NCBI GenBank assembly: GCA_035361075.1
Contig: DAOSBX010000011.1
Coordinates: 1-61,859 of the forward strand
DNA from: Candidatus Hydrogenedens sp.
GTDB lineage: Bacteria > Hydrogenedentota > Hydrogenedentia > Hydrogenedentales > Hydrogenedentaceae
Direction: 5' to 3'
DNA length: 61,859 nucleotides
Part shown: positions 33,948 through 42,405 of the stretch, one piece after another
Position numbering within the stretch: position 1 is the stretch's first letter
How the letters are laid out: each line of letters begins with the position of its first letter
Made by a program: the position numbers and the translations under genes
The notes under the pieces: generated by a model
Seen by the model: the letters and a program-made list of their open reading frames with translations, nothing else
Database searches by the model: none
What the model was told of the DNA's origin: nothing

Positions 33948-36107
33948 ATGCATCTTCTCTACAAAAGATACTCTTTACTGCTTATAATAACAAATATAAT
34001 AATATTCATTTCTAACTCTGTCCCCTGTGAGGAGACAAATTCATCACCGTCGGAAAAAGAGGATTATGTTTGGGAAACAGTGTCACTTATTACTAATGGG
34101 GGCTTCGAACCTACTGAGACAAAAGACAGTACCGATTCCATTTTATCAGGATGGAAATATTCCCCAGAAGACGCAAATACTAAGATTCAACTGGACAATG
34201 AAACATATTTATCAGGCAAAAATGCACTACGCATAGACGGAAAAGGAACCATTAATATCCATACCGGACCTATTCCCATTCCTAACAATATCGTATCAAT
34301 CACAGGAAGTATTTCATATCATGGCAATTTCCCCTCAAAGGCAATAATTCAATGGATGAAAGGCGAAGAGCAACTAACCACAACAGAATTTAAACTCATA
34401 GAAACACCAAATTCTGATTGGAAACGGTTTGTTCTTCCAGAGACACAACCCCCTTCTGAATCCAATGCACTTTATCTCCAACTTTCATCAGACCTAAATC
34501 CAACTGGCACCGTTTGGTGGGATGAAGTTGTACTAACCGCTATTGTAGAACAAACTCAGTCAGTGGAAATATTTGTTAACCAAGTAGGATACGACCTACT
34601 TTGTCCAAAATCATTCATCGTTGCGACAAATTTTGTTCCTGATGATATGGAAGCCTATATATTGGACAGTTCAGAAAATCAACTACAAAAAATTTCACTA
34701 AGCAATCCTTCACGAATAATTGGTGCATATAAATCCGACTGGGGAAAATGGTTTTACCGAGGGGATTTTACAGACTTTAATGACGAGGGCACTTACAAAA
34801 TAGGTGTCTTCGTTAAAAATAAAAAATATTTAAGTCCCTCATTTATGATTGGAAAAGATCTCCTCTGGGAAAAAACCATTCCTATAGTTCTCGAAGGGAT
34901 ACGAATTCATCGATGTGGGATAGATGTCGAAGGCATTCATGAACCATGCCATACAGATGATTCATGGGAAGGTAAATCACTCATTGGAGGTTGGCATAAT
35001 GGCGAAGACTACGGAAAACAAAAAACTGCCCTTTGTTTAAACTACCTTGCAGAAAGTTATAACATCTGCAAATGGCGACTTCTAAAAAATACAGAGTTAG
35101 AAAAACTATTCCGCGAAGAATTGGAGTGGGGTTCAAAATACATTATAAATCGAATACAGGAAGACGGAAGTTTACTGGGAAATATCATTTCAAAGCAAAA
35201 GAAAGAAGAAGATAATTCAACAATTCAAGAGGAACGAGTTGTCGAACCGCCACAGGACGAAGAAATCTGTGTCTCTGCTCTCTCTTATATCTCCTACGGA
35301 TTAGCTTCCAATTCCAATAATAATATATACATAGAAAAAACGGAACGCATTGCAAATTCCATGTTAAACAGAGGAATAAAAATACCAGGATTATTCACAG
35401 CTCTCATTTACCTCAGTGAATTAAAAGGTCCCGATAAATATCTCCCCCAGATACAAGCACAAATTCCGAGTGACCTCTTATCTGTCTCAGAAGCCATACC
35501 TCGTTATGATACTTTCACTTATGAAAGCAAAACATATGAACTTATACAAGCTTTGAAAAACACATTACAACCTTATATAGAACAGGCAAATCAAAACCCC
35601 TTCGGTATATGTCCTATAAAATGGAGCCCAGAGGTAGATTTCTTTGGTATCACAACCCCTAAAGAGCAGGTATTAAAAGGAACAAATCTTTATCTATTGC
35701 ATATTTCTCAATTAGCAGGAAAAGCATTCCGTTTCATGCCAGATGAATCAACAAAAAAATTATTTTTTGACCAAATTAACTGGATTTTAGGGGTTAACCC
35801 ATTCGGCGTTTGTTTCATACAAGGTATAGGTGAAAAAAACCTGCCCTCAATCTCACATCCCTATGTAAAGGCAGGAGTAGCACCTTCAAAATTAGTAGGT
35901 ATTATTCCGTATGGTATCCGTGCATCTTCAAGGAATCAGGATACACCTTACCTTGATATGTCAAACACTAAAGACGTAGACCCAAATTCAACAAGTGTAT
36001 CATTAGAAGCAATGGCTTTATATATCAACGCATTAGCACATTATTACCGTGTCCATATCCATTCAGAGATGAATCTTCCTGTTCCCTCCAATACCACATT
36101 ACAATAA
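33948..36107 (+). CDS. Secreted GH9-like protein with N-terminal carbohydrate-binding-like module
   Basis: A 719-aa exported protein: signal peptide to about residue 27, a jelly-roll CBM_4_9-like module (about 45-200, NGGFEP...WWDEVVL), an Ig-like CelD_N domain (about 205-300, VEIFVNQVGYDLLCPK, FTDFNDEGTYKI) and a GH9-type alpha/alpha barrel. GH9 landmarks are HRCG..., CHTDDSW, GGWHNGEDYG (347-356), WILGVNPFGVCFIQGIGE and a C-terminal SLEAMALYINAL near the acid Glu. The usual DAGD pair reads N351-G-E-D354 here, so one of two catalytic-site Asp residues is lost. It may be a divergent hydrolase or a binding protein. A 30-residue low-complexity insert (KQKKEEDNSTIQEERVV) breaks the barrel. Confidence 0.78.
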   Translation: MHLLYKRYSLLLIITNIIIFISNSVPCEETNSSPSEKEDYVWETVSLITNGGFEPTETKDSTDSILSGWKYSPEDANTKIQLDNETYLSGKNALRIDGKGTINIHTGPIPIPNNIVSITGSISYHGNFPSKAIIQWMKGEEQLTTTEFKLIETPNSDWKRFVLPETQPPSESNALYLQLSSDLNPTGTVWWDEVVLTAIVEQTQSVEIFVNQVGYDLLCPKSFIVATNFVPDDMEAYILDSSENQLQKISLSNPSRIIGAYKSDWGKWFYRGDFTDFNDEGTYKIGVFVKNKKYLSPSFMIGKDLLWEKTIPIVLEGIRIHRCGIDVEGIHEPCHTDDSWEGKSLIGGWHNGEDYGKQKTALCLNYLAESYNICKWRLLKNTELEKLFREELEWGSKYIINRIQEDGSLLGNIISKQKKEEDNSTIQEERVVEPPQDEEICVSALSYISYGLASNSNNNIYIEKTERIANSMLNRGIKIPGLFTALIYLSELKGPDKYLPQIQAQIPSDLLSVSEAIPRYDTFTYESKTYELIQALKNTLQPYIEQANQNPFGICPIKWSPEVDFFGITTPKEQVLKGTNLYLLHISQLAGKAFRFMPDESTKKLFFDQINWILGVNPFGVCFIQGIGEKNLPSISHPYVKAGVAPSKLVGIIPYGIRASSRNQDTPYLDMSNTKDVDPNSTSVSLEAMALYINALAHYYRVHIHSEMNLPVPSNTTLQ

Positions 36108-36137
36108 ACGAGTGAAAACAACTCACAAAAAATATGA

Positions 36138-36143
36138 TATAAT
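36138..36143 (+). promoter_or_regulatory. TATAAT box ahead of the DAHP synthase gene
   Basis: A perfect TATAAT lies 63 bp before the start codon at 36207 in a 99-bp gap. The -35 region is weak (TGAAAA at 36113-36118, spacing 19). It may drive the aroF-scpB-rluB series. Confidence 0.4.
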
Positions 36144-36206
36144 CATACAAAATCAATAGAAAAGATTTGGATTTTTTATAACAACAAAGTCGGAAGGGAT
36201 TTATAT

Positions 36207-37220
36207 ATGATTATTGTAATGGCAAGCAGGAAACCAGAAGATGTTGCTTATGTTGTAAGTCGCGTCGAGGAATTAGGCCTTAAACCTCACGTCCTTGAAG
36301 GTGTCGAAAAAACAGTTATAGCAGTCATAGGCGATGAACGCATCCTACAAGGGGTATTAGCATTAGAAGCATTACCACATGTAGAAAAGGTAATGCCCGT
36401 CTTAAAACCTTACAAATTAGCAAGTCGAGAAGTCAAAAAAGAAGACACGAATATTCAGGTAGGTAAAATTCGAATAGGACCAAAATCCTTTTGTGTCATG
36501 GCAGGACCTTGTGCGGTAGAGTCCCGAGAACAGATTATGCAAACCGCAGAATTCGTAAAAAAATGTGGGGCACATATACTTCGTGGGGGCGCCTACAAAC
36601 CACGCACATCCCCTTATAGTTTTCAAGGGATGGAATTGGAAGGCTTGCGATTGTTAAAAGAGGCTTCCGAAAAGTATGACCTACCTGTTGTTACAGAGGC
36701 TATGACCGTAGAACAAGTTCCTGTAGTTGCAGATTATGCAGATATTATCCAAATTGGTGCTCGCAACATGCAGAACTACGGACTGCTTCGTGCTGTAGGC
36801 AAATTAAACAAGCCGATATTATTAAAACGAGGAATGATGTCCACAATTAATGAATGGCTTATGTCCGCTGAATATATCATTGCGGAAGGGAATCCTAATG
36901 TTATTATGTGCGAACGTGGAATTCGAACCTTCGAAACAGAAACACGAAACACCTTGGATATTCAGGCAGTTCCCGTAGTCAAAAAATACTCCCATCTACC
37001 CGTAATTATCGACCCAAGCCATGCAAGCGGACGATGGGACTTAGTAATTCCTATGTCAAAAGCGGCAATTTCAGCAGGAGCTGATGGTATTATCGTAGAG
37101 GTTCATCCCAATCCTGCAGAAGCCTTGTCAGATGGTGCTCAATCCCTTAAATTAGAAAAGTTTGAACAACTCATGAAAGAAATCAACCCCTTAGTAAATA
37201 TCGTGGGAAGAACAATGTGA
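36207..37220 (+). CDS. aroF: 3-deoxy-7-phosphoheptulonate synthase (DAHP synthase, type I-beta)
   Basis: A 337-aa enzyme of the shikimate pathway that condenses phosphoenolpyruvate with erythrose 4-phosphate. The N-terminal 70-80 residues are the ferredoxin-like regulatory domain seen in the Thermotoga-type enzyme (MIIVMASRKPEDVAYVVSRVEELGL, TVIAVIGDER). The TIM barrel follows with VMAGPCAVES, LRGGAYKPRTSPYSFQG, IGARNMQNYGLL, PILLKRGM, CERGIRTFE, DPSHASGRWD and GIIVEVHPNPAEALSDGAQSL, all invariant landmarks. Length is normal. GGAAGGG precedes the ATG. It is followed by scpB after 24 bp. Feedback inhibition by Phe or Tyr through the N-terminal domain is known for homologues. Confidence 0.95.
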   Translation: MIIVMASRKPEDVAYVVSRVEELGLKPHVLEGVEKTVIAVIGDERILQGVLALEALPHVEKVMPVLKPYKLASREVKKEDTNIQVGKIRIGPKSFCVMAGPCAVESREQIMQTAEFVKKCGAHILRGGAYKPRTSPYSFQGMELEGLRLLKEASEKYDLPVVTEAMTVEQVPVVADYADIIQIGARNMQNYGLLRAVGKLNKPILLKRGMMSTINEWLMSAEYIIAEGNPNVIMCERGIRTFETETRNTLDIQAVPVVKKYSHLPVIIDPSHASGRWDLVIPMSKAAISAGADGIIVEVHPNPAEALSDGAQSLKLEKFEQLMKEINPLVNIVGRTM

Positions 37221-37244
37221 AAAATCATTCAGGATACATAAACA

Positions 37245-37880
37245 ATGACAGAAATAAAAGATGAAAATACTATCCCGATAGAGAATGTAACTTCATTAGA
37301 ACCTCGAACAAATGAATTCATCGCAGAGGAAGAAGAATCCCTCTCATCGCTTGACCGTGAACAGACCAAGCAAGCAATTCATGCATTATTATTTGTAAGT
37401 GACAAGCCACTCAGCGCAAATCGGATAGCAGAAATCCTCGGTGATATTGACACCGAAGTTGTTATATCTCTATTAGAAGAAATAAAGATAGAAATAAACA
37501 ACAATAATAACCTCCCATATATCTTAAAAGAGATAGCTGGTGGCTATCAGCTCCTTACCCGACCTTTATTTGCCCCATTTATTCGAAAATTTCTACAGAT
37601 AAAACGCACACGACGAATGTCCCCAGCCTTATTAGAGACATTAGCAATCATTGCTTATAAACAACCCATAACACGAGTTGAAGTAGAAGCTATCCGCGGA
37701 GTTTCAGTTACACACGCTTTTGAACAATTATTAGAACAGAATCTTATAAAAGTGTGTGGAGTCTCAGAATTACCTGGAAGACCTAAACTCTACCGCACAA
37801 CAGATGAATTTTTACTCATGTTTGGTTTAAACAGTTTACAAGATTTACCGAGTGTCGAAGACCTAAAGGAGTTTAAGTAG
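37245..37880 (+). CDS. scpB: Segregation and condensation protein B (ScpB)
   Basis: This 211-aa protein is the winged-helix kleisin partner of the SMC-ScpA complex that condenses and segregates the chromosome. After a 40-residue variable acidic N-terminus, the family core begins TKQAIHALLFVSDKPLSANRIAEILGD and continues with KEIAGGYQLLTRPLFAPFIRKFL, LSPALLETLAIIAYKQPITR-type (here MSPALLETLAIIAYKQPIT), EVEAIRGVSVTHAFEQLLEQNLI and GRPKLYRTTDEFLLMFGL. The pseudouridine synthase gene starts 4 bp after the stop, the common scpB-rluB arrangement. scpA is not in this window. Confidence 0.95.
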   Translation: MTEIKDENTIPIENVTSLEPRTNEFIAEEEESLSSLDREQTKQAIHALLFVSDKPLSANRIAEILGDIDTEVVISLLEEIKIEINNNNNLPYILKEIAGGYQLLTRPLFAPFIRKFLQIKRTRRMSPALLETLAIIAYKQPITRVEVEAIRGVSVTHAFEQLLEQNLIKVCGVSELPGRPKLYRTTDEFLLMFGLNSLQDLPSVEDLKEFK

Positions 37881-37884
37881 TCCC

Positions 37885-38631
37885 TTGATTCGGTTGCAAA
37901 AATACCTCGCCCAATGTGGAATTGGTTCAAGACGTGCCATTGAAAAACTTATTCAGGATGGTAGGATTACTGTTAACGGGAATCCTGTCCCATTAGGAAT
38001 TAAAATAAATCCTGAAACTGACAAAATTTATATTGATAACAAACCAGTCTCTTCTCCAATCTCAGAAAAAGTATACATCCTTCTCAATAAGCCCAAAGGT
38101 GTTGTAACCACTGCCAGCGATGAATTAGGAAGACCTACCGTTATGGATTTGGTGAAAAAACTGAAAACACGTGTTTTTCCAGTTGGCAGGTTAGACCTCG
38201 ATGTAGAAGGTGCGTTGTTATTAACAAATGATGGTGAATTAGCAAATAGTCTTCTTCACCCAAGTAATGAGGTACCAAAAACGTATATTGCTGTCGTTAA
38301 AGGATTTATCACAATCCAAGCTATTAAAAAACTGCAAAACGGCGTTCAACTTGACGATGGCAAAACTGCACCCGCAAAAGTAAAAATTTTACTCCAGTCT
38401 CTCTCCCATTCTCACATCCAATTAACCATTCATGAAGGTAAAAAACGGGAAATAAAACGGATGTGTTCTGCAGTCGGTTTCCCAGTAATTTCTCTAAAAA
38501 GAATCTCCTTTGCAGGCATCTCTTTACAAAACCTCCCTACAGGGCAATGGCGATACTTAACCCCTGAGGAAATTGCTATTCTCAAAAATATCTCCCAAAA
38601 ATACCAACAAGCCCAAAACGGCAAATGCTAA
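37885..38631 (+). CDS. rluB: RluB/RsuA-family rRNA pseudouridine synthase
   Basis: A 248-aa protein with an N-terminal S4 RNA-binding domain (IRLQKYLAQCGIGSRRAIEKLIQDGRITVNG) and the RsuA/RluB catalytic domain. The catalytic Asp is D104 in FPVGRLDLDVEGALLLTND; LLNKPKGVVTT and the GKKREIKRMC segment are also present. It isomerises a uridine in 23S or 16S rRNA; RluB is favoured by the scpB linkage. The start is a TTG at 37885, chosen because MIRLQKYLA is the conserved N-terminus and AAAGGAG lies 13 nt upstream (a long spacing, within the end of scpB). Confidence 0.92.
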   Translation: MIRLQKYLAQCGIGSRRAIEKLIQDGRITVNGNPVPLGIKINPETDKIYIDNKPVSSPISEKVYILLNKPKGVVTTASDELGRPTVMDLVKKLKTRVFPVGRLDLDVEGALLLTNDGELANSLLHPSNEVPKTYIAVVKGFITIQAIKKLQNGVQLDDGKTAPAKVKILLQSLSHSHIQLTIHEGKKREIKRMCSAVGFPVISLKRISFAGISLQNLPTGQWRYLTPEEIAILKNISQKYQQAQNGKC

Positions 38632-38819
38632 AACCAAATTTAACCCAAAATCCAAATAATTACCATCCCCTATTGCTCCATCCGTCCATCTTTCGTATAA
38701 AAATATTGAGAAAAACTCTTCCAATGGATTTATATCTTGTTTATAGCACCCGACTAACTATAAAATTATGAAAGATTTTTACATCATCTGCTTTTTGCTC
38801 TGCTTTTGGAAACTTATAC

Positions 38820-39602
38820 ATGTTAAAACGCACATTAAAAATGAGCTTCTGGATTTGGTATGACTATATGGGGACATGGTTTATGATTAACCTATGTTTG
38901 CTTACCCCATGGATAATATTCATAGTCCCTTTATTTCTCCATATCAATACCTTTCCTCCTCTACTAATTGGTTTCTTACTTTTTGGCGCCTGCCTATATT
39001 TTTACATTGCTAACGTCTTCATATCAGCATTTACAGTTAGTATTCTGGAACACAAGGAGGGATTAAAAAATAAATTGGGATTTGCTATTAAAATTACTTT
39101 CATAAAATCACTACCCGTAGGTTTACTATTCCTCTTTTTATTTACAGTGCTCTTAATAAATATTTGGTTTTACCTTCATAAAAAATTTTCTGGTCTGCTA
39201 TGGGTAAACTATATTTTTATAGGCTTATTTCTCTGGCTTATACTGTTTACTTTCTGTTCATTATTATGGAGCATACCAACATTATCATTTAAAAGATTAA
39301 ACACCTTAAAAAATATTCTCTGGGGTTATATTATTCTAATCGCCAACCCGTATTTTAGTTTTCAATTACTTTTTTGTTATACTATTTCTACTTTACTAAA
39401 TATTTTTCCTCTATATTTCTTTTTCATAGGTACAGTAATACCGCCAATTATTTTAACCTGTGCTTATGAAATATTATCCCGAAAATATGAAGCAATACAA
39501 AAACAACAAATAGAATTACCTGAATATATTGTTTTTAGAGATTATGAAGATGAGTTTCTCAACAGAAGTTGGGAGCATCTTTTTAAGCCATGGAAATTAT
39601 AA
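38820..39602 (+). CDS. Multipass membrane protein, function unknown
   Basis: A 260-aa protein with six apparent membrane helices and a cytoplasmic C-terminal tail of about 45 residues (KYEAIQKQQIELPEYIVFRDYEDEF). The N-terminal SFWIWYDYMGTWFMINLCL... recalls DUF624/YesL-type proteins (W..YD..G..l..N..w), but the match is faint. GGAAA precedes the ATG weakly. It lies in a housekeeping stretch, 188 bp after rluB and 33 bp before the enolase gene, with no AT/GC sign of transfer. Annotated as real because of length, topology and tight spacing to eno. Confidence 0.65.
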   Translation: MLKRTLKMSFWIWYDYMGTWFMINLCLLTPWIIFIVPLFLHINTFPPLLIGFLLFGACLYFYIANVFISAFTVSILEHKEGLKNKLGFAIKITFIKSLPVGLLFLFLFTVLLINIWFYLHKKFSGLLWVNYIFIGLFLWLILFTFCSLLWSIPTLSFKRLNTLKNILWGYIILIANPYFSFQLLFCYTISTLLNIFPLYFFFIGTVIPPIILTCAYEILSRKYEAIQKQQIELPEYIVFRDYEDEFLNRSWEHLFKPWKL

Positions 39603-39635
39603 ATAAACTTAAATTCAAAGAGAAAGGGAATGACT

Positions 39636-40922
39636 ATGACAAGAATTACAGCAGTTCAAGCACGTGAGATATTGGATTCGCGTGGAAATCCAACCATCGA
39701 GGTTGATGTCTACCTTGCCTCTGGAGCAGTTGGTAGGGCAGCAGTTCCATCTGGCGCATCTACCGGAGAGAATGAAGCAGTAGAACTTCGTGACGGCGAT
39801 AAGAAACGCTATTTAGGCAGAGGAGTCACTAAGGCAGTAAAGAACGTAAATGACGTGATAGCAGAAGAAATTTTAGGCATGGACGCATTAGAACAAAGAG
39901 AAATAGACCAGATGCTTTGCGAATTAGACGGAACACCAAACAAAGGAAAATTAGGTGCTAACGCAATATTAGGCGTTTCTCTTGCAGTCGCTAAAGCGGC
40001 AGCAGAAACACTTGAAATGCCATTATATCGCTATATTGGCGGAGCCAATGCACATGTGCTCCCTGTACCAATGATGAATATCCTAAACGGCGGAAAGCAT
40101 GCTGACAACAATGTTGACCTCCAAGAGTTTATGATTGTGCCTGCTGGTGCAAATTGTTTCCGTGAAGCATTACGAATGGGCACAGAAGTATTCCATGCCT
40201 TAAAAAAGGTACTAAAAAGCCAAAGATTAAATACTGCTGTTGGTGATGAAGGTGGTTTTGCTCCAGACCTAAAATCCAATCAAGAAGCCATTGAAGTGAT
40301 ATTAAAAGCCATTAAAGAAGCAGATTACAAACCAGAAAAGGATGTCTGGATTGCTCTTGACCCAGCTGCCAGTTCTTTCTTTAATGAAGGCAAGTACATT
40401 CTCCAATCAGAAGAACCAAAAGAAAAAACAACCAACGATATGATTGAATTTTGGGTAGAATGGGCAAAGAAATATCCTATTATCAGTTTAGAAGATGGCC
40501 TCGACGAAAACGACTGGGCAGGCTGGAAAAAGCTTACTGATAAACTTGGAAACAAGATTCAATTGGTTGGTGATGACATTTTCGTAACCAATCCCACGTA
40601 CCTTGCTCGTGGAATTAAAGAAGGGGTTGGCAATTCTATTTTGATTAAACTCAATCAAATTGGAACATTAACCGAAACACTCGAAACCTGCCAGATGGCA
40701 CATCGTGCAGGTTACACCACTGTAATTTCGCACAGAAGCGGTGAAACGGAAGATTCCACGATTGCTGACTTCGCAGTGGCTGTGAATGCAGGACAAATCA
40801 AGACTGGTTCCGCATCACGTAGCGACCGTATTGCAAAATATAACCAATTATTGCGTATCGAAGAAGAATTAGGAACACAATCAGAATTTTTAGGTGTCAA
40901 AGCGTTTGCACCATTGAAATAA
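39636..40922 (+). CDS. eno: Enolase (phosphopyruvate hydratase)
   Basis: From the ATG at 39636 the enzyme is 428 aa, the usual length. It dehydrates 2-phosphoglycerate to phosphoenolpyruvate in glycolysis. Landmarks are AREILDSRGNPTIEVDV, VPSGASTGENEAVELRD, GANAILGVSLAVAKAAA, MNILNGGKHADNNVDLQEFMI, the catalytic GDEGGFAPDL, the Mg ligands ALDPAASSF, SLEDGLDENDW and GDDIFVTNP, and the C-terminal ISHRSGETEDSTIADFAV. The frame offers an earlier ATG at 39630, but AAAGGG (39623-39628) almost touches it; the spacing of 7 nt favours 39636. It is followed by an ftsB-like gene, a common eno-ftsB pairing. Confidence 0.97.
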   Translation: MTRITAVQAREILDSRGNPTIEVDVYLASGAVGRAAVPSGASTGENEAVELRDGDKKRYLGRGVTKAVKNVNDVIAEEILGMDALEQREIDQMLCELDGTPNKGKLGANAILGVSLAVAKAAAETLEMPLYRYIGGANAHVLPVPMMNILNGGKHADNNVDLQEFMIVPAGANCFREALRMGTEVFHALKKVLKSQRLNTAVGDEGGFAPDLKSNQEAIEVILKAIKEADYKPEKDVWIALDPAASSFFNEGKYILQSEEPKEKTTNDMIEFWVEWAKKYPIISLEDGLDENDWAGWKKLTDKLGNKIQLVGDDIFVTNPTYLARGIKEGVGNSILIKLNQIGTLTETLETCQMAHRAGYTTVISHRSGETEDSTIADFAVAVNAGQIKTGSASRSDRIAKYNQLLRIEEELGTQSEFLGVKAFAPLK

Positions 40923-41019
40923 ATTAACATAAATTGCAGTTTTTGATTATAATTACTATTAGCAATATAATTTGATGTATAATATATAAGTAAAACAAAG
41001 GAGTTATTGACACAGGTTA

Positions 41020-41316
41020 ATGCAACGAGTAAAACAAATATTTCGTTTTTTGCTTGTGTTAGTGATGGTGTGTTGTTTTGCTTATGGTTATTTTAAATAT
41101 AGAGACCTCTCTAACCGTTATCAAGAAGTAAAAAAAGCTGAGGCAGAATTTCAACAATTCATCCAACAAATACGAGATTTGGCAGAACAAAAAAGACAAT
41201 TGGAACAAGAAATCGAACGGTTGAAGGCTGACCAATTAAAGCAAGAGGAATATGTTCGTAAAAATAAAGGCTGGGTTTATCCTGGTGAAAAAGTATTAAG
41301 GTTGGAAGAACAATGA
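41020..41316 (+). CDS. ftsB: FtsB/DivIC-like septum formation initiator protein
   Basis: This 98-aa bitopic protein has a short cytoplasmic start, one membrane helix (IFRFLLVLVMVCCFAYGYF) and a coiled coil of about 50 residues (QQIRDLAEQKRQLEQEIERLKADQ) ending in EEYVRKNKGWVYPGEKVLRLEE, the typical C-terminal signature of FtsB/DivIC. It would act with FtsL and FtsQ in the divisome. A TGA at 41008 excludes earlier in-frame starts. AAAGGAG (40997-41003) is 16 nt from the ATG, longer than usual. TATAAT at 40978-40983 may provide its own promoter after eno. PhoH follows after 24 bp. Confidence 0.82.
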   Translation: MQRVKQIFRFLLVLVMVCCFAYGYFKYRDLSNRYQEVKKAEAEFQQFIQQIRDLAEQKRQLEQEIERLKADQLKQEEYVRKNKGWVYPGEKVLRLEEQ

Positions 41317-41340
41317 TAAAGGAGGTTCAATTCAAACAAA

Positions 41341-42405
41341 TTGGGTATGAGTAAATTCAAGTTAAAGAAGGATGCAGTCTCGACACACGAGATTGTTGTC
41401 AAGAATCATGATGAATTAATCAAACTGTTAGGGGTAAATGGGGAAATCCGAAGGCGAGTCTGTGATCAAACCCATGTCCAAGTCATTGACCGAGGCGGGA
41501 AAGTCTTGCTTATCGGCGAATATGAAGAAACCCAAAAAGTAAGTGATGTTCTGAACCATTTACTCTTTGCAGTTCGTAGGGGCTACACCCCGACACCTGC
41601 TGACTTTGACCTTGCTATGGAAGATTATCCAGAAATGAAAAACACTATTGCATTAGAGGAACAATCTGAAACATACACCACTAACCCAGCAATTTTGTTA
41701 AGACCCGAAATAAAAGTTCAACCTCGTTCCCAAGGGCAGATAGACTATTTAGAGACAGTTCGCCGATGTGAAATGACTTTTGTAATAGGTCCAGCAGGGA
41801 CAGGAAAAACTTATCTGGCTATGGCATCGGCTGTCTCAGCCTTGTTAAATAAACAAGTACGCCGTTTAGTATTAACACGACCTGCCGTAGAAGCGGGAGA
41901 AAATTTAGGATACCTGCCCGGAGCCATTGAGGAAAAAGTACATCCCTATTTACGTCCTCTATATGATGCATTATACTCCATGGTGGATTTCGATAGAGTC
42001 CAACGATGGATAGAACAGGAACGAATAGAAGTTGCACCACTGGCTTTTATGAGAGGTCGTTCTCTTGACCATGCTTTTGTTATTTTAGATGAAGCACAAA
42101 ATACAACAAGTGACCAGATGCTTATGTTCCTTACCCGATTAGGTGAAGGCTCACGGGCTATTATTACGGGAGATATAACCCAAATTGATTTGCCCAAAGG
42201 CAAAATATCCGGCTTGGTGGAAAGCCGAAGAATTTTGGAAGGGATTCCAGGCATTGGTATCGTACATTTAACCAAACGTGATGTCGTCCGACATCCATTG
42301 GTGCAACGAATTATCGATGCCTATGAGGCTCATGGACGTTTGGTTAATCATGAGCACACATCCCCCAAAAAAATAGATGAGAAACGGAGCGAGCATGAAT
42401 TATGA
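41341..42405 (+). CDS. phoH: PhoH family ATPase (YbeZ type)
   Basis: A 354-aa P-loop ATPase. An N-terminal KH-like segment (residues 15-85) is followed by the PhoH core: FVIGPAGTGKTYLAMA (Walker A 150-157), LTRPAVEAGENLGYLPG, KVHPYLRPLYDAL, AFMRGRSLDHAFVILDEAQNTT (Walker B) and ITGDITQIDLP, with HLTKRDVVRHPLVQRII. It works with YbeY in RNA/ribosome quality control. The annotated start is a TTG at 41341 with GGAGG 15 nt upstream; an ATG at 41347 is the alternative. Its stop overlaps the pgpH start by 4 bp (ATGA), and phoH-pgpH-ybeY is a well-known conserved order. Confidence 0.93.
   Translation: MGMSKFKLKKDAVSTHEIVVKNHDELIKLLGVNGEIRRRVCDQTHVQVIDRGGKVLLIGEYEETQKVSDVLNHLLFAVRRGYTPTPADFDLAMEDYPEMKNTIALEEQSETYTTNPAILLRPEIKVQPRSQGQIDYLETVRRCEMTFVIGPAGTGKTYLAMASAVSALLNKQVRRLVLTRPAVEAGENLGYLPGAIEEKVHPYLRPLYDALYSMVDFDRVQRWIEQERIEVAPLAFMRGRSLDHAFVILDEAQNTTSDQMLMFLTRLGEGSRAIITGDITQIDLPKGKISGLVESRRILEGIPGIGIVHLTKRDVVRHPLVQRIIDAYEAHGRLVNHEHTSPKKIDEKRSEHEL

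Noticed and set aside
38768..38863. 31-codon ORF overlapping the start of the membrane-protein gene
   Set aside because: No ribosome site, no likely function, probably chance in AT-rich DNA.
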